Below, piece by piece: positions 17,801 through 25,996 of a stretch of DNA of 64,000 nt. How positions within the stretch are numbered: the first letter of the stretch is position 1; the number at the start of each line of letters is the position of its first letter. The translations under genes were made by a program, and so were the position numbers. Under the pieces are notes generated by a model, which saw only the letters and a list, made by a program, of their open reading frames with translations, ran no database searches and was not told where the DNA came from. Source of the stretch: Bacteroidales bacterium (GTDB lineage Bacteria; Bacteroidota; Bacteroidia; Bacteroidales; UBA932); NCBI GenBank assembly GCA_017429205.1, contig JAFRPH010000062.1, positions 131,281-195,280 of the forward strand, written 5' to 3'.

Positions 17801-19369
17801 TATAAGCATACATTGTACGATGATGTCGTTTTCCAAATAAGGACAGATGTTCGCATCGAGAGTATGGTCCTCGGCTCGGGAGAGATTCCGATGTTTTCCA
17901 TGATTAACGGGTATCGTGAAAAGGCTGTTTTTTATTTGCGTTGCCCCGCGAGGTTGTCCTTAAGTGCCGTTGTTCAAGCGGCTTTGACACAGGGTGTTGA
18001 TTTTTGGGAGAACATTGCTGAGGCTATATGCATTGCTCTGGATGTCCGGGGAGATGACAGTATGTCGTCATTCCGTAACATTCTGAAAGGGACTCTGGAA
18101 GAGATAGAGATTCTTCGAAGAAAAGAAATCCCGCTTGATATCTGGGAGCAAACACTACGGTCCCTGAGTATGTCGGAGAATGAGCTTGGATTCTGGCAGT
18201 ATGTCTCCTCGGATTTAGACTGGGCTAAAACACTTGCCGATCCAATGACTCGTGCTGATAAAATAAAGGATAGGTTTGGTTATTCTGGTTTTAGTGAATT
18301 GTATGGGAATGCCAGGATGCCCGAGTTGTCGGAGATACGGGAAAGCGAAACTGTTTACTGTTTCTTGAAGGAGTTGGCTGAAAAAGAGCCGAAGTTAGAT
18401 GTCTTGCACCATCTCCCGTGGGATTCGGGTGATTCTTCTGAAGGGTTGTCGTCCTATTATCTGTCCATTCTTGAAGGAATCCGTGATGACCAGCACCTCG
18501 CTTTTTCTGATAATCTGTATAATTCTCTTATTAATGATCCGGCTCGGCAGAAAGATTACTTGTCTTTGGTAGATAACTATTGGAACGGGGATTACATGAG
18601 AACCATTTCGGAAGAATTGAAGTTCACCTTCAGCGAAGATGTTGAAGTGCTCAAAAGTTATCAATTGAAGATTGGAGAAACGTTCGGTTTTTCTTGGGTG
18701 GAAGAGGGCCTATCTAAAGCGCCCATGGGCGTTGATTTTTTATCAGATTATCAAGCCCTGCTCCAGGAGTACCCTTTTTTGGAAACAAGCTATCTTCCAC
18801 TTGCGACCAGGAGTCTATTGCTATTTCCCAACAATTACACGGAGATAGAGCAGCGTGTACGAGCTTTTGTGCAAGATGAAGAGAAAAAAGACAGAGCAGC
18901 ACTGGAGAATACTGTTGCTGTATCCATAGGAAGTTTCCATTTTTTTCTCCCCCCGGAGAGTGGACGCGGAAACGGAACTGGTGCTATCGTGTCAGAGCGG
19001 GCACAAAGAAGATCTGGACGGAGGGCCGAGCAAATGGTGACAGATTATCTTGAAAAAGAATTGCATGAAGTTAAAAACTTGAAAGCATGGCACAAGGACC
19101 TCAATCCGACGGGTAACGATGCAAAGCATTATGATTTTACCTATGAATACAAAGGAAAGACCCGATATCTGGAGGTGAAATCTATGTCAGGTTCGCGGAT
19201 CATCATGTCGAAGGGTGAGTATAAATTCGCGAAGGAACATCCGGATTCGTACGATTTGGCTATAGTCAGCGGTGATCAAGTGACAGTTTGGATGCATCCT
19301 TTCAAAGATGGCTTGGTGGGTCGAGAGATTTCGTACGAGTTTTATTTGACCCCCATTCAGTCTTCATAA
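14852..19369 (+). CDS. Large sacsin/HSP90-like ATPase with C-terminal DUF3883 (NO VEIN) nuclease-like domain; candidate defence gene
   Basis: The 1505-residue protein opens with a GHKL ATPase module: VFELLQNADDAN (residues about 57-68), VCNGGEPFS and KIGHKGLGFRSVL. These match the sacsin-type Bergerat fold. A very long middle region is not recognised. The last ~130 residues match DUF3883/NO VEIN C-terminal domains: GRRAEQMVTDYLEKEL, DFTYEYKGKTRYLEVKSMSG and YDLAIVSGDQVTVWMHP. The D...ExK arrangement (YDFTY, LEVKS) suggests a PD-(D/E)XK-like fold. The gene has its own promoter, is flanked upstream by a terminator, and is much more AT-rich than its neighbours, which suggests horizontal acquisition. 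Sacsin-like ATPases with DUF3883 recur in bacterial accessory regions, so an antiviral role is plausible but unproven. Confidence 0.75.
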   Translation: MSEEKKAYGMNTLTEIEGARQALLKDYCDGTRPFEMSRLRQDLRLEVDIQNNYRGREVFELLQNADDANSTWAGVSVDGDDVIVCNGGEPFSVSGFMSIMMPYSSSKYGKAGEGKIGHKGLGFRSVLNWTDAVDIQSGGVQVSFSRDYAGRLWNDEVKDRIGEPLSTLLTDYANNVCKRDVPIPVLSIPSKLEKIVDGHTRITLSIKQELNSEIVGQIRGLDAHLLLFLRHLKEINLPDRKLTISREEVESGYLLVVIEDCPSNGSSKKEHWLVHAKQGSDAFGAYELAIAYPMLGTEYKGGAVYSFFPTQIMLDLPCIVNGTFELDSSRNNITTPMPQNSFMMDKIAVAMGELSEYLVSHQQYRKDVWDAFRLLDMKDTTVPALKDLYTGLKKQKQERSVFPVARREDVFKKWSEVCALSEDLASCLVDNGIEQEHSLSNHLAPRFSEFVTEETEIPVTSEMLENYAGQCADDELARLIHALFKSGYRSEEKLRILRGDKGSLLENNAHFADGARFDQLPSFVPINYVNKSLHSALLAYSDWYNYQENKNRNLRDSLKDFIDVSVADFHTVKASISRLSNLSKQQYSELIVSLFLTYKNRKKDPVEAFDPFFHLKLMAADGHYYEATTLVWEGDGHSDRWKPYFDNLWYDALQVSQKDELRDFFVGFLNVSNFIPKEYVFFGDDQDYLKQLMEQNRSLEFGRFCRDEEIKKKNLNWAFRILPEFFEDGPEPVSLFMKDVACRELLLMKQPIFYWQSKSRQMELPISYMSFQWKRNSDQYKELVLSELKDSWLIQQYGSLGVGGELECKKILLALGARNRYEDFSVKELYDQFRKIEEGSGPSGVMRKYQLIRRALDTKFKESPISVEERDKYLAGVSLFAVQNGRIVKCEYGKVDIYYWDNDCFPSNILSRLPKLYIGNRIGAESVSKVFGVKRAEEIEFIVKTSESNACKDLEEELKSYLTKRIPYLLAARCKNSIGDIDSYKHTLYDDVVFQIRTDVRIESMVLGSGEIPMFSMINGYREKAVFYLRCPARLSLSAVVQAALTQGVDFWENIAEAICIALDVRGDDSMSSFRNILKGTLEEIEILRRKEIPLDIWEQTLRSLSMSENELGFWQYVSSDLDWAKTLADPMTRADKIKDRFGYSGFSELYGNARMPELSEIRESETVYCFLKELAEKEPKLDVLHHLPWDSGDSSEGLSSYYLSILEGIRDDQHLAFSDNLYNSLINDPARQKDYLSLVDNYWNGDYMRTISEELKFTFSEDVEVLKSYQLKIGETFGFSWVEEGLSKAPMGVDFLSDYQALLQEYPFLETSYLPLATRSLLLFPNNYTEIEQRVRAFVQDEEKKDRAALENTVAVSIGSFHFFLPPESGRGNGTGAIVSERAQRRSGRRAEQMVTDYLEKELHEVKNLKAWHKDLNPTGNDAKHYDFTYEYKGKTRYLEVKSMSGSRIIMSKGEYKFAKEHPDSYDLAIVSGDQVTVWMHPFKDGLVGREISYEFYLTPIQSS

Positions 19370-19415
19370 CCAAAAATTATTGCTAACTTTACCCCTTGTA
19401 AAGAACTTGTAAACT

Positions 19416-20681
19416 ATGATCATCCGTGTTTTCAAGCTGACGGAGGCGTCGGCGAAGTATTTGGGCAATCTTCCCCGGGAGGATGCCGTCCTGGTCGTGA
19501 AGTCGGAGCACAAGGTGCGGCAGATGTTCATCGACGTGCTGGAACAGGCGGTCTATGAGCGGGCCGACACGAAGCCGGCGTTCGACGCCATCGGCGCCTA
19601 TTTCAAGGGGATGATGCCCGGAGACGCGGCTTTCGGGGTGAAGGTCGACTCAGAGCTCGAGAACCTGCGGCATTATATCGACGAGGGCCTGGTGTACCGT
19701 CCGGCCTTCGAGACCATCCGGGACTATGTGCTGGCCAAGTGCGCGCGCCTGTGCGCCGAGACGGTCCATGCGGCCGTGGGGGGCACGTTCGTGGACGGGG
19801 CCGAGGTGATGGTGTGCGAGGAGGAGCACGGTGCCTTCCGGGCCGATTGGGTCACGTCGATGGAGCGCTTCCGCGCCCGCACGGCCGCTCCGGGCCTGTA
19901 CGTCGTCTCCAGCGGCTATGGGCACACTTCCGCGGGCTTCACGATCCGTCTGGGCCGCCGCGGTGAGGATATGATGGCCCTGACCATCGCCTCCGAGTAC
20001 GGCGTTCCCGCCGAGTTCTTCGTCCTGGACGATCCCATCCTGTCCATCCCGGCCCTCACGTACGAGGAAGCCGCCGTCTTCTGCTCGGTCTCCGACGGCG
20101 TTCTGGCCCCGGCGGCGCTGCTGCCGATGATGAAGGCGAACCTGCCGGTCTATGTCATCGACGTGGCCAATCCTTCCCGTCGCACGTCCGTCACCGAGAC
20201 GAAGCCCGTCACCGAACAGGCGATCACGGGCTACGTGGTGGAGGAGGGCTTTGCGCTGATCAATGTCCGCGGCACCGGCCTGGTCGGCCGGGTGGGCGTC
20301 TCCTCGTCCATTTTCGGCGCGCTGGCGCGCGGCGGCGTGAACATCCGCTTCATCTCCCAGCCTTCCTCCGAGTTCTGCATCACGGTGGCTGTCGCGGCCG
20401 ATGACCTTCCCGCCGCCCGCGCGGCCCTTTCCGCGCTGTACAGCGACGGCCAGGTCGCGCTGGACGACGCCGTGGACGTCGTGGAGGACGTGTGTCTCTT
20501 CTCCGTTTGCGGAAACGGGATGAAGAACGTCCCCGGCACCTCGGGCCGCATCTATTCGGCCCTCGGCGCCTATGGCGTCAGCATCATCTCCGCCGCCCAG
20601 GGTGGTGACGAGCTCACGATTTCCTTCGTGATCCGCGCCTCCGACCGCGCCGCGGCCGAGGAGGCCCTCTCGATCCTGTAA
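19416..20681 (+). CDS. Degenerate aspartokinase homologue with C-terminal ACT domains
   Basis: The 421-residue protein aligns by eye along an aspartokinase. LYVVSSGYGHTSAGFTIRLG stands for VPxxQGFI...LGRGGSD, LTYEEAAVFCSVSDGVLAPA for LSYEEAxELAYFGAKVLHP, and MMKANLPVYVIDVANPS for the xxANIPIRVKNTxNP segment. Two ACT domains follow (INVRGTGLVGRVGVSSSIFG and CLFSVCGNGMKNVPGTSGRI). The catalytic motifs are changed: the N-terminal KFGGTS reads VFKLTEAS, and GRGGSD reads GRRGED. It therefore probably lacks kinase activity and may be a regulatory or amino-acid-sensing protein. It stands alone and ends at a terminator. Confidence 0.7.
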   Translation: MIIRVFKLTEASAKYLGNLPREDAVLVVKSEHKVRQMFIDVLEQAVYERADTKPAFDAIGAYFKGMMPGDAAFGVKVDSELENLRHYIDEGLVYRPAFETIRDYVLAKCARLCAETVHAAVGGTFVDGAEVMVCEEEHGAFRADWVTSMERFRARTAAPGLYVVSSGYGHTSAGFTIRLGRRGEDMMALTIASEYGVPAEFFVLDDPILSIPALTYEEAAVFCSVSDGVLAPAALLPMMKANLPVYVIDVANPSRRTSVTETKPVTEQAITGYVVEEGFALINVRGTGLVGRVGVSSSIFGALARGGVNIRFISQPSSEFCITVAVAADDLPAARAALSALYSDGQVALDDAVDVVEDVCLFSVCGNGMKNVPGTSGRIYSALGAYGVSIISAAQGGDELTISFVIRASDRAAAEEALSIL

Positions 20682-20702
20682 CGGATTCACACATCCATAC
20701 GC

Positions 20703-20734
20703 AAGGGGCGCACCGCATCGGTGCGCCCCTTTTT
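20703..20734 (+). terminator. Rho-independent terminator after the aspartokinase-like gene
   Basis: AAGGGGCGCACCG (20703-20715) and CGGTGCGCCCCTT (20719-20731) form a perfect 13-bp stem with a 3-nt loop, running into a T-tract. Confidence 0.9.
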
Positions 20735-20746
20735 GTCTAAATTTAA

Positions 20747-20764
20747 TTGACACAATATTGTCAA
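20747..20764. promoter_or_regulatory. Candidate operator: TTGACA-N6-TGTCAA palindrome
   Basis: TTGACA (20747-20752) and TGTCAA (20759-20764) are inverted repeats. The half TTGTCAAGT (20758-20766) recurs exactly at 20789-20797, where it overlaps the -33 element of the promoter of the HTH-GMD gene. Both copies are followed by TATAA. This is the arrangement expected for an autoregulated gene, and the downstream gene encodes an XRE-type HTH. Confidence 0.5.
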
Positions 20765-20787
20765 GTGTATAATTTAAGTTTGAAAAT

Positions 20788-20818
20788 TTTGTCAAGTCGT
20801 ATAAAAGCCGTAACTTTG
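20788..20818 (+). promoter_or_regulatory. Bacteroidota-type promoter of the GDP-fucose operon
   Basis: TTTG (20788-20791), 19 bp, TAACTTTG (20811-20818). Only 5 bp separate the -7 box from the ATG at 20824, so the transcript should be leaderless or nearly so. The -33 element is covered by the second TTGTCAAGT repeat. Confidence 0.65.
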
Positions 20819-20823
20819 TATCT

Positions 20824-22116
20824 ATGGTAGATTACGAAATTATCAACAAAATCAAGGCTGCGCTGGGTCGGAAAGGCATTTCCCAGCGGGAATTGGCCGA
20901 GCGGATCGGCAAGGACGAGACGGTGGTGAGCCGGTGGCTCGCGGGAAAAGTGGGCATCGGAGGACAGAGCCTCAAGCAGATTGAGGCGGCGCTCGGCATC
21001 AACTTGACAAAAGAAAGACAACATCCTATGAGAACTGCACTGATTACGGGCGTGACGGGCCAGGACGGCTCGTACCTCTCGGAATTCCTGCTTGAGAAGG
21101 GCTATGACGTGCACGGCATCATCCGCCGCAGCTCGGTGGACTTCCGCGAGCGCATCGCGCACCTCGAGGGCCAGCCGCATTTCCACCTGCATTATGCCGA
21201 TATGGGCGACTCGATGAGCCTCGTCCAGGTCATCGGCAAGGTGCGGCCGGACGAGATCTACAACCTCGCGGCGCAGAGCCATGTCCAGGTGAGCTTCGAC
21301 TCGCCGGAGTATACGGCGAATGTCGATGCCACCGGCGTCCTGCGCATCCTGGAGGCCGTCCGCCAGTGCGGGCTCGCGGGTACGTGCCGGATCTACCAGG
21401 CATCGACCTCGGAGCTGTACGGCAAGGTGGAGGAAGTGCCTCAGAACGAGAACACGCCCTTCCACCCTTACAGCCCGTATGCGGTCGCGAAACTGTACGG
21501 TTTCTGGATTGTCAAGGAATACCGCGAGGCGTATGGCATGTACTGCTGCTCCGGCATCCTGTTCAACCACGAATCCGAGCGCCGCGGAGAGACCTTCGTC
21601 ACGCGCAAGATCACCCTCGCCGCCGCCCGCATCGCGCAGGGCAAGCAGGACAAGCTGTACCTCGGCAACCTTTCCAGCCTCCGCGACTGGGGCTACGCGA
21701 AGGATTATGTCGAGTGCATGTGGCTCATCCTGCAGCAGAAGAAGGCCGAGGACTTCGTCATCGCCACCGGCGTGCAGCACAGCGTGCGCGATTTCTGCCG
21801 GCTCGCCTTCCGCCACGCCGGCATCGAACTCGAGTTCGTGGGGGAGGGTGCCGATGAGAAGGGCGTCGACAAGGCCACCGGACGCGTGCTGGTGGAGGTG
21901 AGCCCGGACTTCTACCGGCCCACCGACGTGGTGAACCTCTGGGGCGACCCGACCAAGGCCCGCGCAAAGCTGGGCTGGAACCCGCAGAAGACCACCTTCG
22001 AGCAGCTCGTGAAGCTGATGGTGGACCACGATATGGCGAAGGTTGCCAGCGAAGGTGCCGCGGAGAAGGTGCGGATGAACCTGGCGGAGTATCTGGAGAA
22101 GGGTATCGTGAAATGA
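20824..22116 (+). CDS. gmd: GDP-mannose 4,6-dehydratase with an N-terminal XRE-type helix-turn-helix domain
   Basis: Residues 1-68 form a Cro/C1-type HTH ([45 protein letters not shown]). Without any stop the frame continues into a full-length GDP-mannose 4,6-dehydratase (residues 69-430): [34 protein letters not shown], the catalytic [18 protein letters not shown] (Tyr-x-x-x-Lys) and [16 protein letters not shown]. The promoter is placed for the HTH start at 20824, which supports a fused product. An internal ATG at 21028 could still give a normal ~362-residue GMD. The enzyme makes GDP-4-keto-6-deoxy-mannose, the first step to GDP-L-fucose. The gene overlaps the next by 4 bp. Confidence 0.85.
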   Translation: MVDYEIINKIKAALGRKGISQRELAERIGKDETVVSRWLAGKVGIGGQSLKQIEAALGINLTKERQHPMRTALITGVTGQDGSYLSEFLLEKGYDVHGIIRRSSVDFRERIAHLEGQPHFHLHYADMGDSMSLVQVIGKVRPDEIYNLAAQSHVQVSFDSPEYTANVDATGVLRILEAVRQCGLAGTCRIYQASTSELYGKVEEVPQNENTPFHPYSPYAVAKLYGFWIVKEYREAYGMYCCSGILFNHESERRGETFVTRKITLAAARIAQGKQDKLYLGNLSSLRDWGYAKDYVECMWLILQQKKAEDFVIATGVQHSVRDFCRLAFRHAGIELEFVGEGADEKGVDKATGRVLVEVSPDFYRPTDVVNLWGDPTKARAKLGWNPQKTTFEQLVKLMVDHDMAKVASEGAAEKVRMNLAEYLEKGIVK

Positions 22117-23282
22117 CAAAGAAAGTATTCGTATCGGGGTGCTACGACCTGCTGCACAGCGGCCACGTGGAGTTTTTCCGGCAGGCGGCGCAGTTTGGCG
22201 ACCTGTATGTGGGAATCGGCTCGGACGAGACCATCCTGCACTATAAGCATCACAAAACCATCTACAGCGAGGACGAGCGGCTGTTCATGGTGAAGGCGAT
22301 CCGCTATGTCAAGGACGCCTACATCAACGCCGGCGACGGGGTGATGGACTTCGTGCCCACGCTGGACATCGTGAAGCCGGACGTCTTCGTGGTCAACGAG
22401 GACGGCGGGAACGAGGAGAAGCGCCGGCTGTGCGCGGAGCGGGGCATCGAGTACGTCGTGCTCCAGCGCACGCCGCAGGAGGGGCTGCAGGCCCGCTCCA
22501 GCACGGCGCTGAAGCAGACGCCCTGCCAGATTCCGACGCGCCTGGACCTCGCCGGCACGTGGATCGACCAGCCGTACGTGTCCTGCTTCGCCCCCGGATG
22601 GGCCCTGACCATCTCGCTGGAGCCCACCTTCGAGGTGCGGGAGCGCTGCGGACTGTCCACGTCGACCCGGAACATGATCCGGAAGATCTGGCCTTTCCAG
22701 CTGCCGAATATGGACCCGGAGACCCTCGCGAAGCTCGTTTTCTGCTTCGAGAACGACCCGGAGCGCTCCGACGGCATCGTGTCCGGGGCGCAGGATTCCA
22801 TTGGCATCTGCATGCCGGGGCTCGTGCGGCATTGGTACGACAACCGCTTCTGGCCGGAGAAGATCGAATCCTGCCACGACGAGGAAATCCTGTCCTGGCT
22901 GGAGGACCACCTGTGCATGGTCCCGATGTTCCCACGCCGCCCAGGCTGCTCCGTGGTGGAGGGGAAGGACATCACCAAACCCAAGGTGGAAGCGCTGGCG
23001 AAGGCCGCTGAAGACTGCTGGAACGCCATTCTCGCGCGCGACCTCCCCGGTTTCGCCGCCGCCTACAAGGCCTCCTTCGAGGCCCAGGTGGCGATGTTCC
23101 CGGCGATGATCCAGCCGGGCGTGCAGGAGTATATCGACAAGTACGGTTCCATGGACGGCGTCCTGGCGTGGAAGATGCCCGGCGCCGGCGGCGGGGGCTA
23201 CCTCGCGCTCGTCTGCGCCGACCGGGCCCATTTCCCGGACGGCGCCATCGAACTGCATATCAGAAGGAGGGGAACATTATGA
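22113..23282 (+). CDS. Fusion of a cytidylyltransferase-like domain and a GHMP-kinase-like domain
   Basis: Residues 1-130 are a cytidylyltransferase-like nucleotidyltransferase: [20 protein letters not shown] with the HxGH-type motif, GIGSDETI, and [14 protein letters not shown]. From about residue 140 a GHMP-kinase-like half follows: the N-terminal substrate motif [31 protein letters not shown] and the C-terminal [12 protein letters not shown]. The usual Gly/Ser-rich ATP loop (PxxxGLSSSA) is not evident, so kinase activity is uncertain. Its position between gmd and the fucose synthase gene, overlapping both by 4 bp, suggests a role in GDP-fucose metabolism, perhaps salvage of fucose or fucose 1-phosphate, by loose analogy with bifunctional Fkp. 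The exact reaction is not known to me. Confidence 0.7.
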   Translation: MTKKVFVSGCYDLLHSGHVEFFRQAAQFGDLYVGIGSDETILHYKHHKTIYSEDERLFMVKAIRYVKDAYINAGDGVMDFVPTLDIVKPDVFVVNEDGGNEEKRRLCAERGIEYVVLQRTPQEGLQARSSTALKQTPCQIPTRLDLAGTWIDQPYVSCFAPGWALTISLEPTFEVRERCGLSTSTRNMIRKIWPFQLPNMDPETLAKLVFCFENDPERSDGIVSGAQDSIGICMPGLVRHWYDNRFWPEKIESCHDEEILSWLEDHLCMVPMFPRRPGCSVVEGKDITKPKVEALAKAAEDCWNAILARDLPGFAAAYKASFEAQVAMFPAMIQPGVQEYIDKYGSMDGVLAWKMPGAGGGGYLALVCADRAHFPDGAIELHIRRRGTL

Positions 23283-24223
23283 TGGAGAAAAACGCGAAAA
23301 TCTATGTGGCGGGCCACCGCGGAATGGTGGGCTCCGCCATCGTCCGGGAGCTGGAGCGCCAGGGCTATACGAATATCATCACCCGTACGCACAAGGAACT
23401 GGACCTCACCCGCCAGGCGGACGTGGAGGCGTTCTTTGCCGCCGAGAAGCCGGAATACGTGTTCCTGGCGGCGGCGAAGGTGGGCGGCATCGTGGCCAAC
23501 CAGAGCGCCCTTGCGGACTTTATGTACGACAACATGATCCTGGAGATGAACGTCATCCACGCGGCCTGGATGAATGGATGCAAGAAGCTCGAGTTCCTGG
23601 GCTCCAGCTGCATCTATCCGCGCCTGGCGCCCCAGCCGATGCCGGAGAGCTGCCTGCTGACCGGCGCGCTGGAGAAGACCAACGAGGCCTATGCCCTGGC
23701 GAAGATCTCCGGTCTCAAGTACTGCGAGTTCCTGAACCGCCAGTACGGGACGGACTACATTTCCGTGATGCCCACGAACCTGTACGGACCCAATGACAAC
23801 TACCATCCCGAGCACAGCCACGTGCTTCCGGCCCTGATTCGCCGCTTCCACGAGGCGAAGGTCGCGGGCCTTTCCGAGGTGACCTGCTGGGGCGACGGCT
23901 CTCCGCTGCGCGAGTTCCTCTATGTCGACGATCTCGCGAACCTGTGCGTCTTCCTGATGAACAACTACAGCGGGAACGAGACCGTGAACGCCGGCACCGG
24001 CAAGGAACTCACGATCAAGGAGCTCACCGAGCTCGTCGCGAAGGTCGTCGGCTACGAAGGCGCGATCAAGTGGGACACCACCCGGCCGAACGGCACTCCG
24101 CGCAAGCTGCTGGACGTCTCCAAGGCCACCGCGCTCGGATGGACCTACAAGACCGAGCTCGAGGACGGCATCCGTCTCGCTTACAACGACTTCCTTTCCA
24201 ATCCGATGCGTGCAGAGCGATAG
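23279..24223 (+). CDS. fcl: GDP-L-fucose synthase (epimerase/reductase)
   Basis: The start at 23279 (or the adjacent ATG at 23282) overlaps the previous stop and follows an AGGAGGGG ribosome-binding-like sequence. The frame open further upstream is a shadow. The 314-residue SDR protein has [31 protein letters not shown], the catalytic [17 protein letters not shown], and [14 protein letters not shown], all characteristic of GDP-fucose synthase. It epimerises and reduces GDP-4-keto-6-deoxy-D-mannose to GDP-L-fucose with NADPH, using the product of the gmd gene two positions upstream. Fucose may decorate capsule or surface glycoproteins. Confidence 0.92.
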   Translation: MMEKNAKIYVAGHRGMVGSAIVRELERQGYTNIITRTHKELDLTRQADVEAFFAAEKPEYVFLAAAKVGGIVANQSALADFMYDNMILEMNVIHAAWMNGCKKLEFLGSSCIYPRLAPQPMPESCLLTGALEKTNEAYALAKISGLKYCEFLNRQYGTDYISVMPTNLYGPNDNYHPEHSHVLPALIRRFHEAKVAGLSEVTCWGDGSPLREFLYVDDLANLCVFLMNNYSGNETVNAGTGKELTIKELTELVAKVVGYEGAIKWDTTRPNGTPRKLLDVSKATALGWTYKTELEDGIRLAYNDFLSNPMRAER

Positions 24224-24242
24224 CATTTTTTTGCTATCTTTG
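24219..24242 (+). promoter_or_regulatory. Palindrome overlapping the -7 box before the ABC exporter operon
   Basis: GATAGCA (24219-24225), six T and TGCTATC (24232-24238) form a hairpin over the fcl stop codon. TATCTTTG (24235-24242) is a -7 box 5 bp before the ATG at 24248, again predicting a leaderless transcript. No clear -33 TTG is seen at the expected distance. Confidence 0.5.
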
Positions 24243-24247
24243 CACCT

Positions 24248-25993
24248 ATGTTCAAGACCATACTCAAGCAAGTCAAGCAGTACAAGGCCGCGGCCTTGCT
24301 GACCCCGCTGTGGACGACCCTGGAGGTGATCATGGGCGTGCTGATCCCGTACGTGACGGCGTCCATCATCGACAAGGGCATCGGCGCGGGGAGCCTGCCG
24401 GACGTGTACAAGTACGGGGCGATGATGGTGGGGATCGCCTGCCTGAGCCTCCTGTTCGGCATCCTGGCCGGCCGGTACGCCGCCTACAGCAGCACCGGTC
24501 TGGCGGCGAACCTGCGCGACGCGATGTATGCGAACATCCAGCGCTTCTCGTTCTCCGACATCGACAAGTTCTCCACCGCGGGCCTCGTGACGCGGATGAC
24601 CACGGACGTTTCGTCCATCCAGAGCGCTTTCCAGATGCTGCTCCGGGTTTCCTTCCGGGCTCCGCTGAACATGGTTTCGGCCTTGGCGATGTGCTTCCTC
24701 ATCCATAAGAAGCTGAGTATCATCTTCCTCGTCGCGATGGTGGTGCTGAGCGTCTTCCTCGCGTTCCTGATCACGCACGCGGCCCGGCTGTTCAAGAAGA
24801 TCCTCCTGCAGGTGGACGCCCTGAACGGCGTCGTGCAGGAGAATGTCGATGCCATCCGCGTGGTGAAGGCCTTCGTCCGGGAGGACCACGAGATGTCCAA
24901 GTTCGACAAGGCCGCCGTGGGCCTTTTCACCCTGAACGTGAAGGCGGAGACGCTGATGGCCCTGAACGGCCCGGTGATGAACCTCATCGTCAACACGTGC
25001 ATCATCGCCCTGAGCTGGTGGGGTGCGCATTACATCGTGGAGGGGAGTCTCACCACGGGCCAGCTGACCTCGCTGTTCAGCTACATCATGACGGTCCTCA
25101 GTTCGCTGATGATGCTGTCGATGATCTTCGTCCAGCTCACCCAGAGCGCGGCCAGCGCGGCCCGCATCGCCGAGGTGATCGACGAGGAGCCCGACATGGC
25201 CGATCCCGACGACCCGGTGACGGAAGTCCCTGACGGCCGCATCGACTTCAACCACGTCTATTTCTCGTACAAGAAGGGCGGCGACTACGCCCTGGAGGAT
25301 ATCGACCTGCACATTCATGCCGGCGAGACCATCGGTGTCATCGGCGGTACCGGCAGCGGCAAGTCCTCCCTCGTGAACCTGATGGCCCGCCTGTACGACG
25401 TGTCCGAGGGGTCCGTGGAGGTGGGCGGCGTCGATGTCCGGAAATACGCGATGCAGGCCCTCCGCGACGAGGTCGCGATGGTCCTGCAGAAGAGCACCCT
25501 GTTCTCCGGGACCATCCTCGAGAACCTCCGCTGGGGCAAGGAGGACGCCACCCTGGAAGAATGCCGGGAAGCGTGCCGCCAGGCCTGCGCGGACGAGTTC
25601 GTGGAGAGTTTCCCCGACCAGTACGACACGGTCATCGACCAGGGCGGCACCAACGTCTCCGGCGGCCAGCGGCAGCGCCTGTGCATCGCGCGGGCCCTGC
25701 TGAAGCACCCGAAGGTGCTGGTGCTGGACGACTCCACCTCAGCCGTGGACACGGCGACCGACGCCGCCATCCGCGCGACCTTCAACGCCCGCATCCCGGG
25801 CACGACGAAGGTCATCATCTCCCAGCGCATCCTGTCCATCCAGGACGCCGACCGGATCGTGGTGATGGACAACGGCCGCGTGGCCGCGTTCGACACGCAC
25901 GAGCATCTGCTGCGCACTAGCGCCATCTATTCCGAAATCTACGAAATGCAGACGAGCGGCGGCTCGGGCGATTTCGACCAACCCAACGACTAG
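24248..25993 (+). CDS. Heterodimeric ABC exporter subunit with degenerate nucleotide-binding site
   Basis: The 581-residue half-transporter has six predicted membrane helices in the first ~320 residues and a C-terminal ATPase: Walker A GGTGSGKSS, signature NVSGGQRQRLCIARAL, Walker B VLVLDDSTSAVDT. The catalytic Glu after Walker B is Asp (LDDS), and the switch His is Gln (ISQRILSI). This is the pattern of the degenerate-site subunit of LmrCD/TM287-288-type heterodimers. Its partner follows after 3 bp and has the canonical residues. Together they should export a lipid, drug or peptide across the inner membrane. Confidence 0.88.
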   Translation: MFKTILKQVKQYKAAALLTPLWTTLEVIMGVLIPYVTASIIDKGIGAGSLPDVYKYGAMMVGIACLSLLFGILAGRYAAYSSTGLAANLRDAMYANIQRFSFSDIDKFSTAGLVTRMTTDVSSIQSAFQMLLRVSFRAPLNMVSALAMCFLIHKKLSIIFLVAMVVLSVFLAFLITHAARLFKKILLQVDALNGVVQENVDAIRVVKAFVREDHEMSKFDKAAVGLFTLNVKAETLMALNGPVMNLIVNTCIIALSWWGAHYIVEGSLTTGQLTSLFSYIMTVLSSLMMLSMIFVQLTQSAASAARIAEVIDEEPDMADPDDPVTEVPDGRIDFNHVYFSYKKGGDYALEDIDLHIHAGETIGVIGGTGSGKSSLVNLMARLYDVSEGSVEVGGVDVRKYAMQALRDEVAMVLQKSTLFSGTILENLRWGKEDATLEECREACRQACADEFVESFPDQYDTVIDQGGTNVSGGQRQRLCIARALLKHPKVLVLDDSTSAVDTATDAAIRATFNARIPGTTKVIISQRILSIQDADRIVVMDNGRVAAFDTHEHLLRTSAIYSEIYEMQTSGGSGDFDQPND

Positions 25994-25996
25994 CCT

